Shown: one piece after another, positions 46,969 to 58,386 of the stretch | How the letters are laid out: each line of letters starts with the position of its first letter | How positions within the stretch are numbered: position 1 is the first letter of the stretch | Source: Pseudopyrenochaeta lycopersici | Taxonomy: Eukaryota > Ascomycota > Dothideomycetes > Pleosporales > Pseudopyrenochaetaceae | Assembly: GCA_003313425.1 (NCBI GenBank) | Contig: NHZP01000022.1 | Location: 682,001-746,000, forward strand | Direction of reading: 5' to 3' | DNA: 64,000 nucleotides | Translations under genes and position numbers: made by a program | Notes under the pieces: model-generated | The model's database searches: none | Seen by the model: the letters and a program-made list of their open reading frames with translations, nothing else | What the model was told of the DNA's origin: nothing

Positions 46969-48534
46969 ATGATGTTCACTGGAAAGCCCACCATCAAGCA
47001 AAGAACAATCACCGTCAAGAAGCCCCCCACCGTCGCCGCAAAACCTTCGCCGACCCCGCGCACGCCCTCTTCTGCCCACGCCCGACCGGGCAGCGGCGTG
47101 CGCAGTCTCAGCGCATCACGGCCACCTGCAAACCGATACCAATCAACCCCTCTGCCGCAAACGAAATCCCGGGAGCCGGTGCGCAAGTCGCTATCCGTGT
47201 CACGGGTGGAGAATCGCAAGCGCAAGGTCACACCAAGCACACCGCAGTGGGCGAGCAGCGACGAGTCCAGCGACAACGAAGATGACGACAGCCGCCTGGG
47301 CGTCAAGAGGCTGAAGGCCCGGCCAGCCAGCAGCAGCACCGAGCCCATGAATCTGAATCGCACCCTCGAGCCGGACTTGAACAGGCGCATTCGGATACAG
47401 GAACCGCATACGACCAACGGCCTGGGAAAGGAGACATCGGAAGTAGCCGAAGACAAGAAGGCTGCCTTCAGCAAGGGCAAGCTAATACACGGGTTGGATA
47501 TGTCAAGCGGCGACGGAGCAAAGGACTATCGGCCAGCCTTCCCCGATGGCGAGCAGAACATCATCCTCCAGCTTCAATACCCTAGCCCGTCGCTACCGGA
47601 AAGATTCGAAGCCGTGGACCCCGTCGATGTCAGTGAAGGTTACAGCCCTTTGAACGATATATATTTTACCATTGAGGAGATTATCCAGCATTACCTTCCG
47701 CAAGACTTGTCCACCCAACTTGCCTCGGACACCGAAGGCACAGTCCGCCTGCTCAAACGCGCTGTCACCACCAAGAAGTCGCCCGAAGACTTCCAGAGCG
47801 AACTGAGCAAGTTCAATCAACTCATCCTGGACCGGCTCAGCGATGGCACGATACCCCGAATTCTGGACGATATGCACGCAATTCCTCTCAGCCTTGTAAA
47901 GCGTATAACGGCGCAAAGCTATAACCGCATAGTTTCACCACATGCTCATCGCTTACGGAAAGTCAAAGGCAAGGAAACTACGTACGGCGAACTCCTCACG
48001 CCTTTTGTTCACAAGATCTTTGCGCAAACGGGCCTCAAGTCATCACACGTCTTTGTAGACCTGGGCTCGGGTGTTGGCAATGTTGTCCTTCAGTCCGCAC
48101 TACAGACTGGCGCCGAGAGCTGGGGCATCGAGAAGATGGACTTTGCAGCTTCTCTAGGCTCCAAGCAAGCATCCGAGCTCAAGGCCCGGGCAAGGCTATG
48201 GAACATCAATCTTGGCGCGATCCAACTCATCCACGGTGATTTCTTAGAGACGCCAGAAATCGATGATGCACTACGGCGCGCAGACGTTGTTCTGGTGAAC
48301 AACAAGGTCTTTGGCGAGGAACTCAATAATTCTCTGTTGCAAAAGTTTTTGGACCTGAAAGAAGGCTGCAAAGTCATAAGCCTGGAAAGCTTCGGTGGCG
48401 GCGCCAAGCAAGGCGTACGCAACGAGCAGAGTATTGCAGGGTTGTTTGATGAGGAGCGACATGAGTCAGGCACAAACAGCGTGAGCTGGGCTGGCGAGAG
48501 CGTGGAGTACTTTATTGCGACCAAGGCACGCTGA
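46969..48534 (+). CDS. DOT1: Histone H3 lysine-79 methyltransferase DOT1
   Basis: Non-SET, SAM-dependent nucleosomal methyltransferase acting on H3K79, with roles in silencing and DNA-damage checkpoints. Single exon, 521 residues. The N-terminal 150 residues are basic and low-complexity, as in fungal Dot1 where this part contacts the nucleosome. Catalytic core: TYGELLTPFVHKIF (about 338), the SAM motif VDLGSGVGNVVLQSAL (D about 364), WGIEKMDFAASLG, NLGAIQLIHGDFLE, and VLVNNKVFGEELNNSLLQKF with the family NN pair. The C-terminus ends shortly after the VISLESFGGG strand. Two adjacent ATGs open the frame; the first is taken. Confidence 0.95.
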   Translation: MMFTGKPTIKQRTITVKKPPTVAAKPSPTPRTPSSAHARPGSGVRSLSASRPPANRYQSTPLPQTKSREPVRKSLSVSRVENRKRKVTPSTPQWASSDESSDNEDDDSRLGVKRLKARPASSSTEPMNLNRTLEPDLNRRIRIQEPHTTNGLGKETSEVAEDKKAAFSKGKLIHGLDMSSGDGAKDYRPAFPDGEQNIILQLQYPSPSLPERFEAVDPVDVSEGYSPLNDIYFTIEEIIQHYLPQDLSTQLASDTEGTVRLLKRAVTTKKSPEDFQSELSKFNQLILDRLSDGTIPRILDDMHAIPLSLVKRITAQSYNRIVSPHAHRLRKVKGKETTYGELLTPFVHKIFAQTGLKSSHVFVDLGSGVGNVVLQSALQTGAESWGIEKMDFAASLGSKQASELKARARLWNINLGAIQLIHGDFLETPEIDDALRRADVVLVNNKVFGEELNNSLLQKFLDLKEGCKVISLESFGGGAKQGVRNEQSIAGLFDEERHESGTNSVSWAGESVEYFIATKAR

Positions 48535-49466
48535 GCCACTGCATTGATGATTCTTTCATATATACCTTTAGCTCTTACTAACGGGAGGAGCAAGTTCTAG
48601 ATGGAGCTACTCATTCAATTCGACCAGCAGAGGCTGATATCACGGGGGACATATGCCGTGGGGCAGTTTTGTATCATATGGCAGTGGGCGAGATAATTTG
48701 CTTTTGCATACCCAGGAGTCCTTGTCGGTAGCTGGGTCGTTTGCGAGCATCAGGGGATCAATTCCCAACATAGACTACACTTACGGCGCTTCTTTGCTTC
48801 CTTTGTCTGGAGCTGGACGGTCAAATTGGGATTGGGCATAATGGCATTGGGAGGGCTGGTTGGCTTCTGGGAAGGTGTTTTGTACAAATAACCCGCCATT
48901 TACATTCGTCGCTGTGTAAATAGAGCATATACACGTGTATTACGACGATTCATTGCCGGTTAGCATTACTACCACAGTAGATTGAACCGAAGCAAAGTCT
49001 TCACACTCGGCAAAACCATTGTATAGATGAGTTGATGGTTGATATTATTTCCTACAACACTATCCACCGGCACCCTTGTTCTCCAAAATCCTCCAAAATC
49101 CCTTCTCCTCAAAACCCCAATATCGCGGGTCTATATATCGAAGGAAGGTAAATGAGCCCAGACGGCTCTATATATTTTCCAAAACAGGTCCATTTTTCCC
49201 CACCAAAATTACCAAGAATCCCAAATCCCAAGCCCAGCCAGTCTGATATGCACCGCTAAAATGATCAATTTTTGTAGAATATTCCCAAGCGTTAGTTTAA
49301 AAGGAAGAAGTAGTAATAATGCTTGCTGATGTACACGAATCCGTTTTCGTCAAGGAGTGACTTGGGGGTATCATAAAGGAGTGTGATGCTGAATGCTGAT
49401 GATGATGCTAAAGGTAAAGGAAAGTCGTGTTCGCGTAACAATGTATACATAGCATGGACAAACTCT
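48535..49466. other. Intergenic region between convergent genes
   Basis: 3' flanks of DOT1 and of the GPI-type gene. Contains a short CTCCAAAATC tandem near 49,080-49,100. No gene recognised. Confidence 0.55.
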
Positions 49467-50465
49467 TTACACCAAGAGAGCCAGAGCTCCTCCTACGGCG
49501 GCGAAGCCCAAGACGTGCTTCTTGTTTGCGGCATTGGTTTGCAGGCTTGGCCGTCCCGTGGTCTGAGAGGGGTTGTCGCCACCTGTCTGGGTGACCTGGG
49601 CTGGATCCACAAACGTGTAGCTTGTGATTGTGCTGGGCTTGCCATCTGAGCCCGTCGTTGTGATGAGCTTCACGCTGCTAATCTTGCCGCCACCAGGGGT
49701 GTATGTGGTCAAGAGGGTGCTACCCTGGGCGTTGGTAGTGGTCAACACCTCGCCGGCGGTCGGAGCGAACCTCGCGGCGGACGTAACGACGGAGGCGCGG
49801 CCGGCGGAGTCGGTGGTGGTCAAGATGACGGCGGGGCGGTTCTCGGTGGACGTCACAGTGTGGCCCTGGGAATTTGTACGGATGACGGTCACGTCGACGC
49901 TGGCGGTGACTTCGGAGAGGACGGCGGTGGTTTGCACAACCGTGCGGCCATTCTCGGTGGTTGTGACTTCGACAGGAACGAGGACCGGGCGCTCCGCAGA
50001 GCTGCTTGGGGCTGGTGGGTTTCCAACGCTGCTCTGTGCGGGTGGCGGTGCGCTGCTTTGCTGGACGGTTGGTGGGGGAGCACTGCTGGGAGCAGGTGGC
50101 GGGGAAGCGCTTGTCTGTGGAGGGTTGGGCACGGTGCCATTCGAAGGCGTTGCTTGTCGCTTCTTCAGGTCGTGGACGGCAGCGACGATGAGCTTGGTGG
50201 CCAGGGCAGGGTTGTTGTCGTGGACGTGCTCCACGCCGCGGTGGTGAGACTCGAAGACGCCATCCTTCCAATCCTTCAGTCCGCTCAGCGCTGCCTGGAG
50301 CGACTCCTCGGGAAGTGCGTTCAGCAGATCCTGGAAAGCCTCGTGGGCGCTTGCGTAGATAGAGTTCCCTTGATCTACTTGTTGAGTCGGCGATGCTGGT
50401 ACTTCGGCGAACACGCCGCTAATCAATGGCAGGGCCAAGACGGCCAATCTACAAAACGACCGCAT
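49467..50465 (-). CDS. GPI-anchored-type Ser/Thr/Pro-rich cell-surface protein with internal KR site
   Basis: Single exon, 332 residues. A signal peptide (LAVLALPLISGVFA) precedes a helical N-terminal section (residues about 40-105, including AFQDLLNALPEESLQAALSG), which ends at LKKRQ, a likely Kex2-type processing site (about 109). Beyond it lie a Pro/Ser-rich linker (repeats of SAPPP), repeated Thr/Val beta-like units (VTTTENGRTVVQTT, VLTTTNAQGSTLLTT), and a hydrophobic C-terminus (VLGFAAVGGALALLV) suited to GPI attachment. Likely a glycosylated wall or membrane protein; no enzymatic domain seen. The dibasic site suggests that the N-terminal helix could be released. Confidence 0.82.
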   Translation of the reverse strand: MRSFCRLAVLALPLISGVFAEVPASPTQQVDQGNSIYASAHEAFQDLLNALPEESLQAALSGLKDWKDGVFESHHRGVEHVHDNNPALATKLIVAAVHDLKKRQATPSNGTVPNPPQTSASPPPAPSSAPPPTVQQSSAPPPAQSSVGNPPAPSSSAERPVLVPVEVTTTENGRTVVQTTAVLSEVTASVDVTVIRTNSQGHTVTSTENRPAVILTTTDSAGRASVVTSAARFAPTAGEVLTTTNAQGSTLLTTYTPGGGKISSVKLITTTGSDGKPSTITSYTFVDPAQVTQTGGDNPSQTTGRPSLQTNAANKKHVLGFAAVGGALALLV

Positions 50466-52772
50466 CGTGAACTCGCGTGCTTCGTGTCGCTACAGTTCAG
50501 TTGTCCAAGTCGCTCGGCGGGGAAAGCGAGAGTGTATTATGATCTCAAGGAAAGAGAGTAAAAAACAGGCACTGCGCTCAATTCGTGTTAGCAACGCATC
50601 ATGCTGGCAATCAAGGCTGTCATCATGTCGATGCAGGGTTGCAAACGGTCTATGCCCCCAGTCGGGCAGCTGAGTCTTATAAGACGGGCAGAGCTGGGGT
50701 GTTGACCAAGGTGGACAATTGCTCGGACGGAAATGACGCTTACACAGATTCTGGCTCGCTTCCGGGTGGCTGGAAACAGAGCTGTCAAACGCCACAAGGC
50801 CAAATCAATAGCTTCCTTTGCTCAGCTACCAAAAGTCGGGAAATCGCCACTGTTCAATAAAGACCTTCCGAGAAGCGAATGTCGTCAAAGGGGACAGCGA
50901 GTGTGTGTGTGAGAGTGTGCAGCGATAACTGTATTTTCTGCTGAGGCGACTGTCAGAGCCTTAAGGCAGTGGACGTGCCGACCTAAGGCTGCTGATACAT
51001 GCACTACGCGACAGAAACACGAGCATTAAGGAGTGGATCCCCTTCCATGGTGCCACACGCAAACCAGACTAATCAGCATCTCCCGATGGGCTCCGGTGAC
51101 GATCAGTCTCGCTCATGCGTCTCGAAACATTGCCCACCATCCGCGGTCCCTAGTTGTAACTCATCCCTCTGCCCGCTTCCTCTGACCAGACTATCAAGGC
51201 ACCAACATCCCCCCATCCCCCCCCCCCCCCCCCCCCCCCGCGACGCGAAGCTCCTCTGCAAGCGAATCCCTCCCCGAGCTCCTTGCCTGAAAACCTCATG
51301 AAACCGGTCAAAGTTGGCATAGTGAGTCGGCATATGCGACGCGCCCTGCACCGCGAAAGCACAGGGGTCGCTAAGCGGACGCTGCATACGGAAGCTTGTT
51401 GCATCCTTGTTGCAGGACGTCATGTGTGGAGCGGTCGAGAATGGCCAGGCAGTGACTTGTGCTGAAACGCAGAAGCGAGGCTGCGTGGCCGCCACACTGA
51501 TTTTCTTGGTCAACGGAAAGCATCGCCCCATCTCCACAAATTTCTTCGCTGTGGAAATTACTCCCTTCCTTCCTTCGTGATAATGATAGGCTTCGTCGTT
51601 GTCATTTGAATTGCCCAACTGCTACTCAAGACCTCAAAAGTCACTACTCTTTGTGCTTGACTGTTGTCGCGCTCACCGTATCTCACCATAATTCTTTTCT
51701 TCCCCTCTTTCTCGCGATCATCGCATCTCACCATCGCCATTGCACCGCTGCACTCCACCAATCCGCCGCATCCAACGTGCTATTTATACCTCTCCAAGAG
51801 GAAGGTGATTGGGCGGGAGATACCCACCCCATGCAGCACATCCTCACCACCCTGTTCCCCAACCACTCACATGCCCGCAGACCGCGAGCTAGACTACAGC
51901 TCTGCCAAGGCGGTCGCCACACACCGTGAACGAACGCCAGCGAGGGGAACCCCCACTCCCAACTGGCTCGCTGGGCAAGGTAAGTTTCCTGATGCTTGAG
52001 CTCGGTTGGATCGGGGCACGAACGGCAGGGACGGCACCACCAGCTCGGAAGACCCACAACTCGGAGGTTGGGAATGTTGAGAATGCTCAAGTGAGCTAGT
52101 CTAGCCGGCCACGGTTCAACTGCAACTCTAAAACGTACGTTTATCGAACCTTGTGATGACAGAAATGCTACAAGGGAGTACGTGCTGTGTTGTCAATATA
52201 ATACGGAGCTTTTTCGACAATCTGGTGTTGTGCAGCACAGCTGAACATGGCCCTGGTACTCGGCGCTCGTACTCACCTTCTGCCCAGACCTAATGTTACG
52301 ATGTCGGCACTTAATCGCCGCTGACAGCATTGGAGCTATGCTGACCATGCATACTGTTTATATGGAAGGCCTTACACGTGCTTCTCTTCCTCGCTCACCA
52401 CTATACCGAATACATCTATTCCACGGGCTGGAGAGAATCGGAAATTTTAAAGTAGAATATTAACGAGATTACTATTACTACTTCCATCACACATACATAG
52501 CCATTGACATTCACATGAGCTCACTCGCTCGATATCCTCATTGCACATCGTCACTATATGCAAGACCACTCCAACACATACACATCCTGAACTGGAGTTG
52601 CTCGTCACCTTGCTCATCGCCTTGCCGCATAGCTTGTTTGTAAGCCTCACCCATGTCATCCAGAACCGCCCGACCCAATTCATCCAAAGATCTGTCAAAG
52701 ACCCAGTATACCGAGGCGTCTTTCCAACCCCAAACGCCATATTATACATCCAAGAGACCTCAATAGCCCAAA
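50466..52772. other. Intergenic region with long C tract
   Basis: No supported gene in 2.3 kb. Contains a C run of 23 bases (51217-51239) preceded by six C and AT. A short exon-like segment ending in a strong GTAAGT donor at about 51,979 has no continuation. The right end should hold the 3' UTR of the RhoGAP gene. Confidence 0.5.
51209..51239. repeat. Poly-C tract
   Basis: Six C, then AT, then 23 consecutive C. Longest homopolymer of the window; length is prone to sequencing error. Confidence 0.85.
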
Positions 52773-55700
52773 TTATGCAACTGCCTTGCTAGGTGCATCG
52801 ACAGACGTGTTTGCATCAGGTGTTGGATTTGAAGCAGAGATAGAGTTCCGGAGTTGACTAGGTGTAATTGTCACTGTCGAATCCGAAGATCCGTGATGGG
52901 GACCAGAAGGTGTAAGTCCAGGCTGTGCTGGCCGAGATGCGGGAGCCGTGTTGACAGATTGGGCTGCAAGCCCAGCAGTTGCAGATTGTGACGTAGCACC
53001 TTCAGCTGCAGGCTGCGCTGAAGGAGCTGCGTCGGTAGTCTGACTGATGGAAACCCGCTCTGGGGACCGCGCGACCGACTTTGGTTCAGTCAGCGCTGCG
53101 GGCAGATATGAGTTTGGGTTTGAGGCCAGAGGTGAACTCGGCTGGTTCGAGCTTGACGCTGCAGAGACAACAGGCTGATTTGTATTCAGTATTGCAGGCA
53201 CAGCCGCAGGCTCAGGACTCGTTCCAGTAGGCGTGACATCACTCGACTTTTCAACTTTTTGAGAATTGTCCACTGGACGCGGGACTTCCATAGATCGTCC
53301 CCGAACCGTGAAAGTCTCTGTCGGCTGCACCAAGGCCTGTGGAGGAGGCGGGTTGCTGAAACTGCCAGGAGGGCTCTTGGCTCGTTCTCTCCTGTCACCC
53401 CGCTCTTTGTGTTCCTGCCTCAGTTTGTTAAACCAACCGAATGCACCCTGCTTCTCAGGCTTTTCATGGTCTGGTGGACTCCCGTATAACATGGCCGCCT
53501 CCGAGCTCTGTTGCGAGTCATACTGCAGGCTTTTTCGTCCTCCTCCAGTCCATCCCGAGCTGCTGGCAAAAGAACTCATGCTTTTATCAGCGCCTGGTAC
53601 CGAGCCATGAAGATCAGTCTGGCTGGCAGTAGGTGTTGCTTTGCTCTCACCACGCCTGTGGCCTTTCCAAAAGCTACGCTTCTCCTCTTTTGGTGGCTCT
53701 TCCGCCGCTTCCGCCTCAGAGTACTCCGTCGCAGTCGAATGGGATCTGAACGATGCAGAGGGTGACATGCTAGGCTTGAGGGTCGTACCCGAGTGGCGTG
53801 AAGATACTGTATCCGTATTATATGAATGCAGGCCCTCTTTAGACCCACTTGCCTGGGACTGGCCATGTGCGAACGGAGGCTGAGGCGGCTGCAACGGTGA
53901 TGGAGGCCCGGGAGGTAGTTGCTGCTCTCCAAACCCAGCTTCCCCACCGGTAAGGGAGTGAGTCGAGCTTTGCGCGCTGGGGTTGGCGCTGTTCGGGATT
54001 CTCTTCTTCTGTAGCTTGTTGGGTTTGCGGCCGTCCTTGCTATCGCTAGACGGAGACGCGCCTGCTTTCGCAAGAATTTGGGTAAAAGTGCGGACGGCCG
54101 GAGAGGGTTCGACTGACAGCCCCGAATCAACTGGACCTTCCAGAAACTCAGACTTTTCACGCGTTGGCGTATGTTGAGGACTGCGCGCACCTGGTGTGGG
54201 CGTGCGTGGAGGCAGTAATGATTGAGCTGCTTGTGCAGAGGCAACATTCGGGGTACTAGGCTGACTTGGGGGGATCACACCTGGTGAAGGCAGGGGGAAA
54301 GCGCCAGGAATCTTGTCAAGCGCAGGCGTAACCGCTGGTTGATTGCTCTGCTGCACATCTAGTGGTGGTTGAGGCTTTGGCATGTCGATGCGCTGTGGAG
54401 GCATCGTCTGCGCTCGTTTGACCGCTTGTTCTGGTTCCTCGGTGGGCGGCACAGGTCGGATCTGCTCTGCTGGTGCTTGTGGCGGCTGCGGGACTTCTGC
54501 TACGGAAGCCGACTGCTCCGATTCTTGCTTTGCATTAGCAATGCCCACTGTAGCATCTGCAGATGTTGGCGGAGAAAGTGGGCTCTTCACCTCTTCGGCG
54601 GCAGGAGTAGAAGGACCCGATTGCTTTCCCGGTGCAAAGCGAGGGCCTCCAAGAGCTGGAGATCGTTTCGAAGGCACCGTGTTACTCCGATGCACGCCGG
54701 ACGCAGGTGGTGTAGCAAATGCAGGTGCAATTGGACTTGGGACTGCACCAGAATGCCGTGAGCGCTTGGAAGATGTCGAAACATTTCTACGCACGCCTCC
54801 GTACATACGCAAGCTCTCAGCACCAGCGCTCGACGTTGTCGAGGCAGACCGGCCCAGGCCAGCGTTGTTGCGGCCTGGTGTTGTTGGAGTTCTTGCTTGT
54901 GGAGTGGGGGGTCCACTTTCAATGTGCTTAACAGTCCTTTCGTCGACGGCAGTGCCTTCCATTCCTATCAAGAAGTGGTCTTGGTTGTCGATAAGGAATA
55001 TGAGGACGTCTTGGCTCAATCGATAATCTTGCGGAGACATGTCGTGCTGAGGATGGGACAAGATTCCCGGTTGGAAGATGGCAGCGAGATTAGACGTGGT
55101 CATCTTGTTAACGTCGGATTTTGCGGCGAAGACTGCAAGCAGATCCAAAATATATAGCAGTAATTGGCGATTGAGAGACGGTAGTCCTTTGATGTTGTGC
55201 TGATATATACGAACGGCAGCATCAGGGTCGAAGCCTCCAATTGAAGGCGCTTGACCTTCAATATGGCCAACGGCCTCTGCTTGATGGTTGCGCAGTGGCT
55301 GACGGAAGGGATCATAGTGTTGCAGGGGGATGATGGGTTCCGGGAGGTTGTTGAAGTAACGACGCAGAATATTTGCAGCATCGTGCACTGTGTAGCCTGT
55401 CCAATCGAGGCCTTTTCCATATCTTGGTGGGGTGTCGAATGCAGTCTTCAGCTCCTTGATTCTCTTCTCGGACCCCGCTAAGCGGAAGATGCCCTCGATG
55501 TCGGTCGCTGTGTGCTGTTAGCAGGTGACAGAGAGTCCGAGTGTCACGACTAACCCTTTTCTTTGAGGAAGACACCGCACTTTGCAACTACGATGGGCAC
55601 GTAGCCGTAGATGTAGCTCTCGCCATGCTCATTGAAGAGCGATATGGCGACATTTGCATAGGGTATGCTTTGGATGAGGGGGACACCAAATATTCCTGGG

Positions 55701-56019
55701 AGGGTAGGTTCTATGTGGAGGGGTATGTGTTAGTGAATGCATGGGAGGAACAGGCAGTGGGGAATGCTGCAGGCACAGCTAGATAGGGCTGAAGCCTTAT
55801 CAAGGCGGCCGAAGACGCAGGAAGGCCTGCACTGCAACTCGACGGTGATGCCGTACCTTTTTCATCTTCCTTCTTTGCGGGGCGCTTGCTGAACTGCCTC
55901 CACCACGAGGTGAGGTCTCGCCGGGCGGAGGCTGGCTCTGGTGTTGCGGCTGGAGCGGGCTGAGGCTCGCCATTGCGCACGCGCGGCGTGTGGAGGTGGT
56001 TGTGGGCGGCGGCGGGCAT
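52773..56019 (-). CDS. Rho GTPase-activating protein, Sac7-like
   Basis: Negative regulator of Rho GTPases in cell-wall integrity and polarity signalling. Exons, in coding order: 56019-55857, 55710-55555, 55507-52773; joins are GT..AG and in frame, 1017 residues. The RhoGAP domain covers about residues 60-285: FGVPLIQSI, YVPIVVAKCGVFLKEK, the arginine finger in EGIFRLAGSEKRIKEL (R about 115), the block AANILRRYFNNLPEPIIPL, and NLAAIFQPGILSHP. The remaining 700 residues are Ser/Pro/Thr-rich and apparently disordered, with many possible phosphosites. DLTSWWRQFSKRP lies just upstream of the domain. The start at 56019 (MPAAAHNH) is the first ATG in frame in a GC-rich leader and is less certain than the rest. 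Confidence 0.9.
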
Positions 56020-57109
56020 GGCAGGCGCAGTACAGAGCGTTGCAGCTCCTGCAACAAGAGATGACCGCAAACTGAGATGGCTCGCAGAGGGCCGTGGAGC
56101 TGTGGTGTGCGGACGCAGGTGGGCCCGAGTGGGCAGGCGGCCGTGGTCTGGAGGCGCTACTGACGTCGCAGGGCAGCGAGCGCAAGCGGGTCAGCGGTGC
56201 GGGTGGTGCTCTGGCAGGTGGGAGGGAGCGCAGAGCAGCGTGTGGCGGGCGATGTGGTGAGGGTGCGGCGCTGGCGCGAGCGTCGAGGCGTGGGCGCTGG
56301 CTGGACACGATGGGCGTCGAGACGCGACTGCGTAGCGGCAGCGGTTAGGGGTCACTGCGCAGGCCCGCGGGTCGAGGGTCAAGGGCAGGGCGAGGGCAGG
56401 AAGGGAGGGCGCCGGACTGTGTGGCTAGAGTCGACGTCGGGCATGCAGGGTCGGGTGCTGCAGAGGGCAATGATCGCAGGCGGGAGGTGGGTGAGCAAGT
56501 GGCAGCCCGATGCTGGACTGGCGAAGAGCAGCAGCTTAGCGGGCAGGATGTGTGGCTGTCGACCAATTGAGAGCATCCAGGATAGACGGCACAACGTCGC
56601 CTGACTTGCAAGCACAAACGCAAGCCCTGGGAGCAAGACGGCAGAAATGGAGCGTCGATCAGTGTTGGGGTGAGGGGAGGGCGCATCGGTATTGTTCCTG
56701 TTCTCTTGTTCTGCTCTGGCTGCTTTGGTCCAAGAATAAAGACGGCCTTGGCGGGGAAGCTGGCGGGAACCCGCGAGGCTGCGGGAAGTGCGATGCCGTT
56801 GGCGGTTGTGCGACCGTCTTGTGGCAGAGAAGCCGTCAATGTCACACCTCAATCTTCATATGAGAGCTGTCATCGGCGCCTTTCAATATGGCTCGGCCAT
56901 GACCGCCTGTGCCTGTGGGCTGGTGAGGGGAGGATCGGACCGCGGAGCAGTCTAAGCTCGCTTCCAAAATTTTGGGCCCGGGGAAGCTCTTCATCTGCGT
57001 CCAGAGCTGTTCCCATAGCACACCCACGTCATCTCACCAAACATCCCGTACGCCTGTATCAAGCAACTCTGGACAGCTGTTTACTTTACACACCCATTCA
57101 TTACCCATC
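56020..57109. promoter_or_regulatory. Divergent promoter region between the RhoGAP and TIM9 genes
   Basis: About 1.1 kb, GC-rich near the RhoGAP start. Open frames are long only through base composition. No element identified. Confidence 0.5.
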
Positions 57110-57522
57110 ATGGAGTCGTACGTCATCGGCAACCCAACAATGGGCATGAGCATATTCCCAGGCTAACCATCGCATGCCAGACTCAATGCCAACGAGCAGC
57201 GCGAGTTGCAGACCCGCATGGAGAAGAAGCAGATGAAGGAGTTTATGAATGTAGGCACATACCTTTTCGACCCCCTGACCCCGGGCAGCCATCTCCAACA
57301 CTACATCCCAATGCTCATACACCACCCCAGATGTACTCGAACCTCGTCCAACAATGCTTCGACTCGTGCGTCAACGGCTTCGAAAGCAAGTCGCTCACAT
57401 CCCGCGAGGAAGGCTGCGTCATGCGATGCGTAGACAAGCACATGAAAGGCTCCCAGCGACTGGGTGACCGATTCCAGGAGCAGAACGCGGCAATGGCACA
57501 AGGAGGCATGCCCGGCAGGTAA
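57110..57522 (+). CDS. TIM9: Mitochondrial import chaperone Tim9
   Basis: Small TIM of the intermembrane space; with Tim10 it escorts hydrophobic precursors to the TIM22 and SAM complexes. Exons 57110-57117 (only 8 bases), 57181-57250 and 57331-57522; the joins give [24 protein letters not shown] and 89 residues, the usual size. The twin CX3C motif is intact (CFDSC and CVMRC), and [10 protein letters not shown] plus [14 protein letters not shown] are Tim9-specific. Without the tiny first exon there would be no ATG in the right frame before the conserved LNANEQ, which supports it. Confidence 0.93.
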
Positions 57523-58195
57523 AACTCTCACGGCCAACCGTTTCCCATGTATGAAGAGGCGGAGCAATCCGAATCATGATCAAGCCGATTTCATCTCATC
57601 ATCCGGACATTCTATCAAGCATGACGTTTCCATGGTTTTACGTCGCAAGCACCTGAACGCACGACATTTGTACTATATAGGGACAGGATCTGGGGCGTAC
57701 AGCAATCTCCTTTCCGCTAGTCTATGCAATACATTAATTGCCTGATGAAAGAGTTTGCAACACATTAGTTGCCTGATGAGAGTGTGGAAGCTGATACACG
57801 TGCTTCTATAGAATTTGAGTAGATGCATGCCGTGCATGAGAAATGGGCTAGTCATGCGAATCACAGCAATTATGACCAGGTGGGCAATTGTAACCGAGCA
57901 GATGATATTAGGCTGCAGAGGGTCTAAAGTATAAGGCAAATAGCTTGATGTCGTGTGGTTGGATGCCCATAAAACCACGCTATCAGTCGGCAATAACTTT
58001 GCCAGAATGCTTCCCATTTCTCTCATGCCACATATAGGCTGTACCAAACCGAAACGCTACCGACGCCGTTGCCTATTCATTCATGCAATAAGGAAAAGTT
58101 CGAAATAAACATGCAGCTGGAAAAACATTAGTAACCTTTTGCTCCTGCGCAGGGTAGTCCAACTTACAGCTAAACGCCAAAATAACTAAAGTCGT
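57523..58195. other. Intergenic region
   Basis: TIM9 3' flank and an AT-rich stretch with a short near-duplicate around ATTGCCTGATGA (about 57,738 and 57,769). No gene recognised. Confidence 0.5.
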
Positions 58196-58386
58196 CTAGC
58201 GGAAGCAGCTAAACCGACCGCAAGAGATGCGAATGGGAGCGCGTCGCACGCCATGCCTGTCAGCGACAATGCCGCCGCCTAAACATGTTGTCAGTATGGA
58301 CTTCTACACAAAGTATGATGCAAACGGATGTTCGGCAACTCACCGCCACGCTTGCCGCCCCACATCTTAGTCCACATAAGGCCCAT
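58196..58386 (-). CDS. Possible spliced microprotein of 41 residues
   Basis: Candidate exons 58386-58344 and 58278-58196, with a GTGAGT donor and TTTAG acceptor, give a frame that starts MGLMWTKMWGGKRGG and ends after about 41 residues rich in Gly, Arg and Cys. Support is only the good splice signals, the position between genes, and amphipathic/basic composition. I recognise no family. It could equally be a non-coding transcript or chance. Confidence 0.3.

Noticed and set aside
51870..51980. Exon-like segment ending in a strong GTAAGT donor
   Set aside because: No downstream exon continues the frame, and the peptide has no family resemblance.
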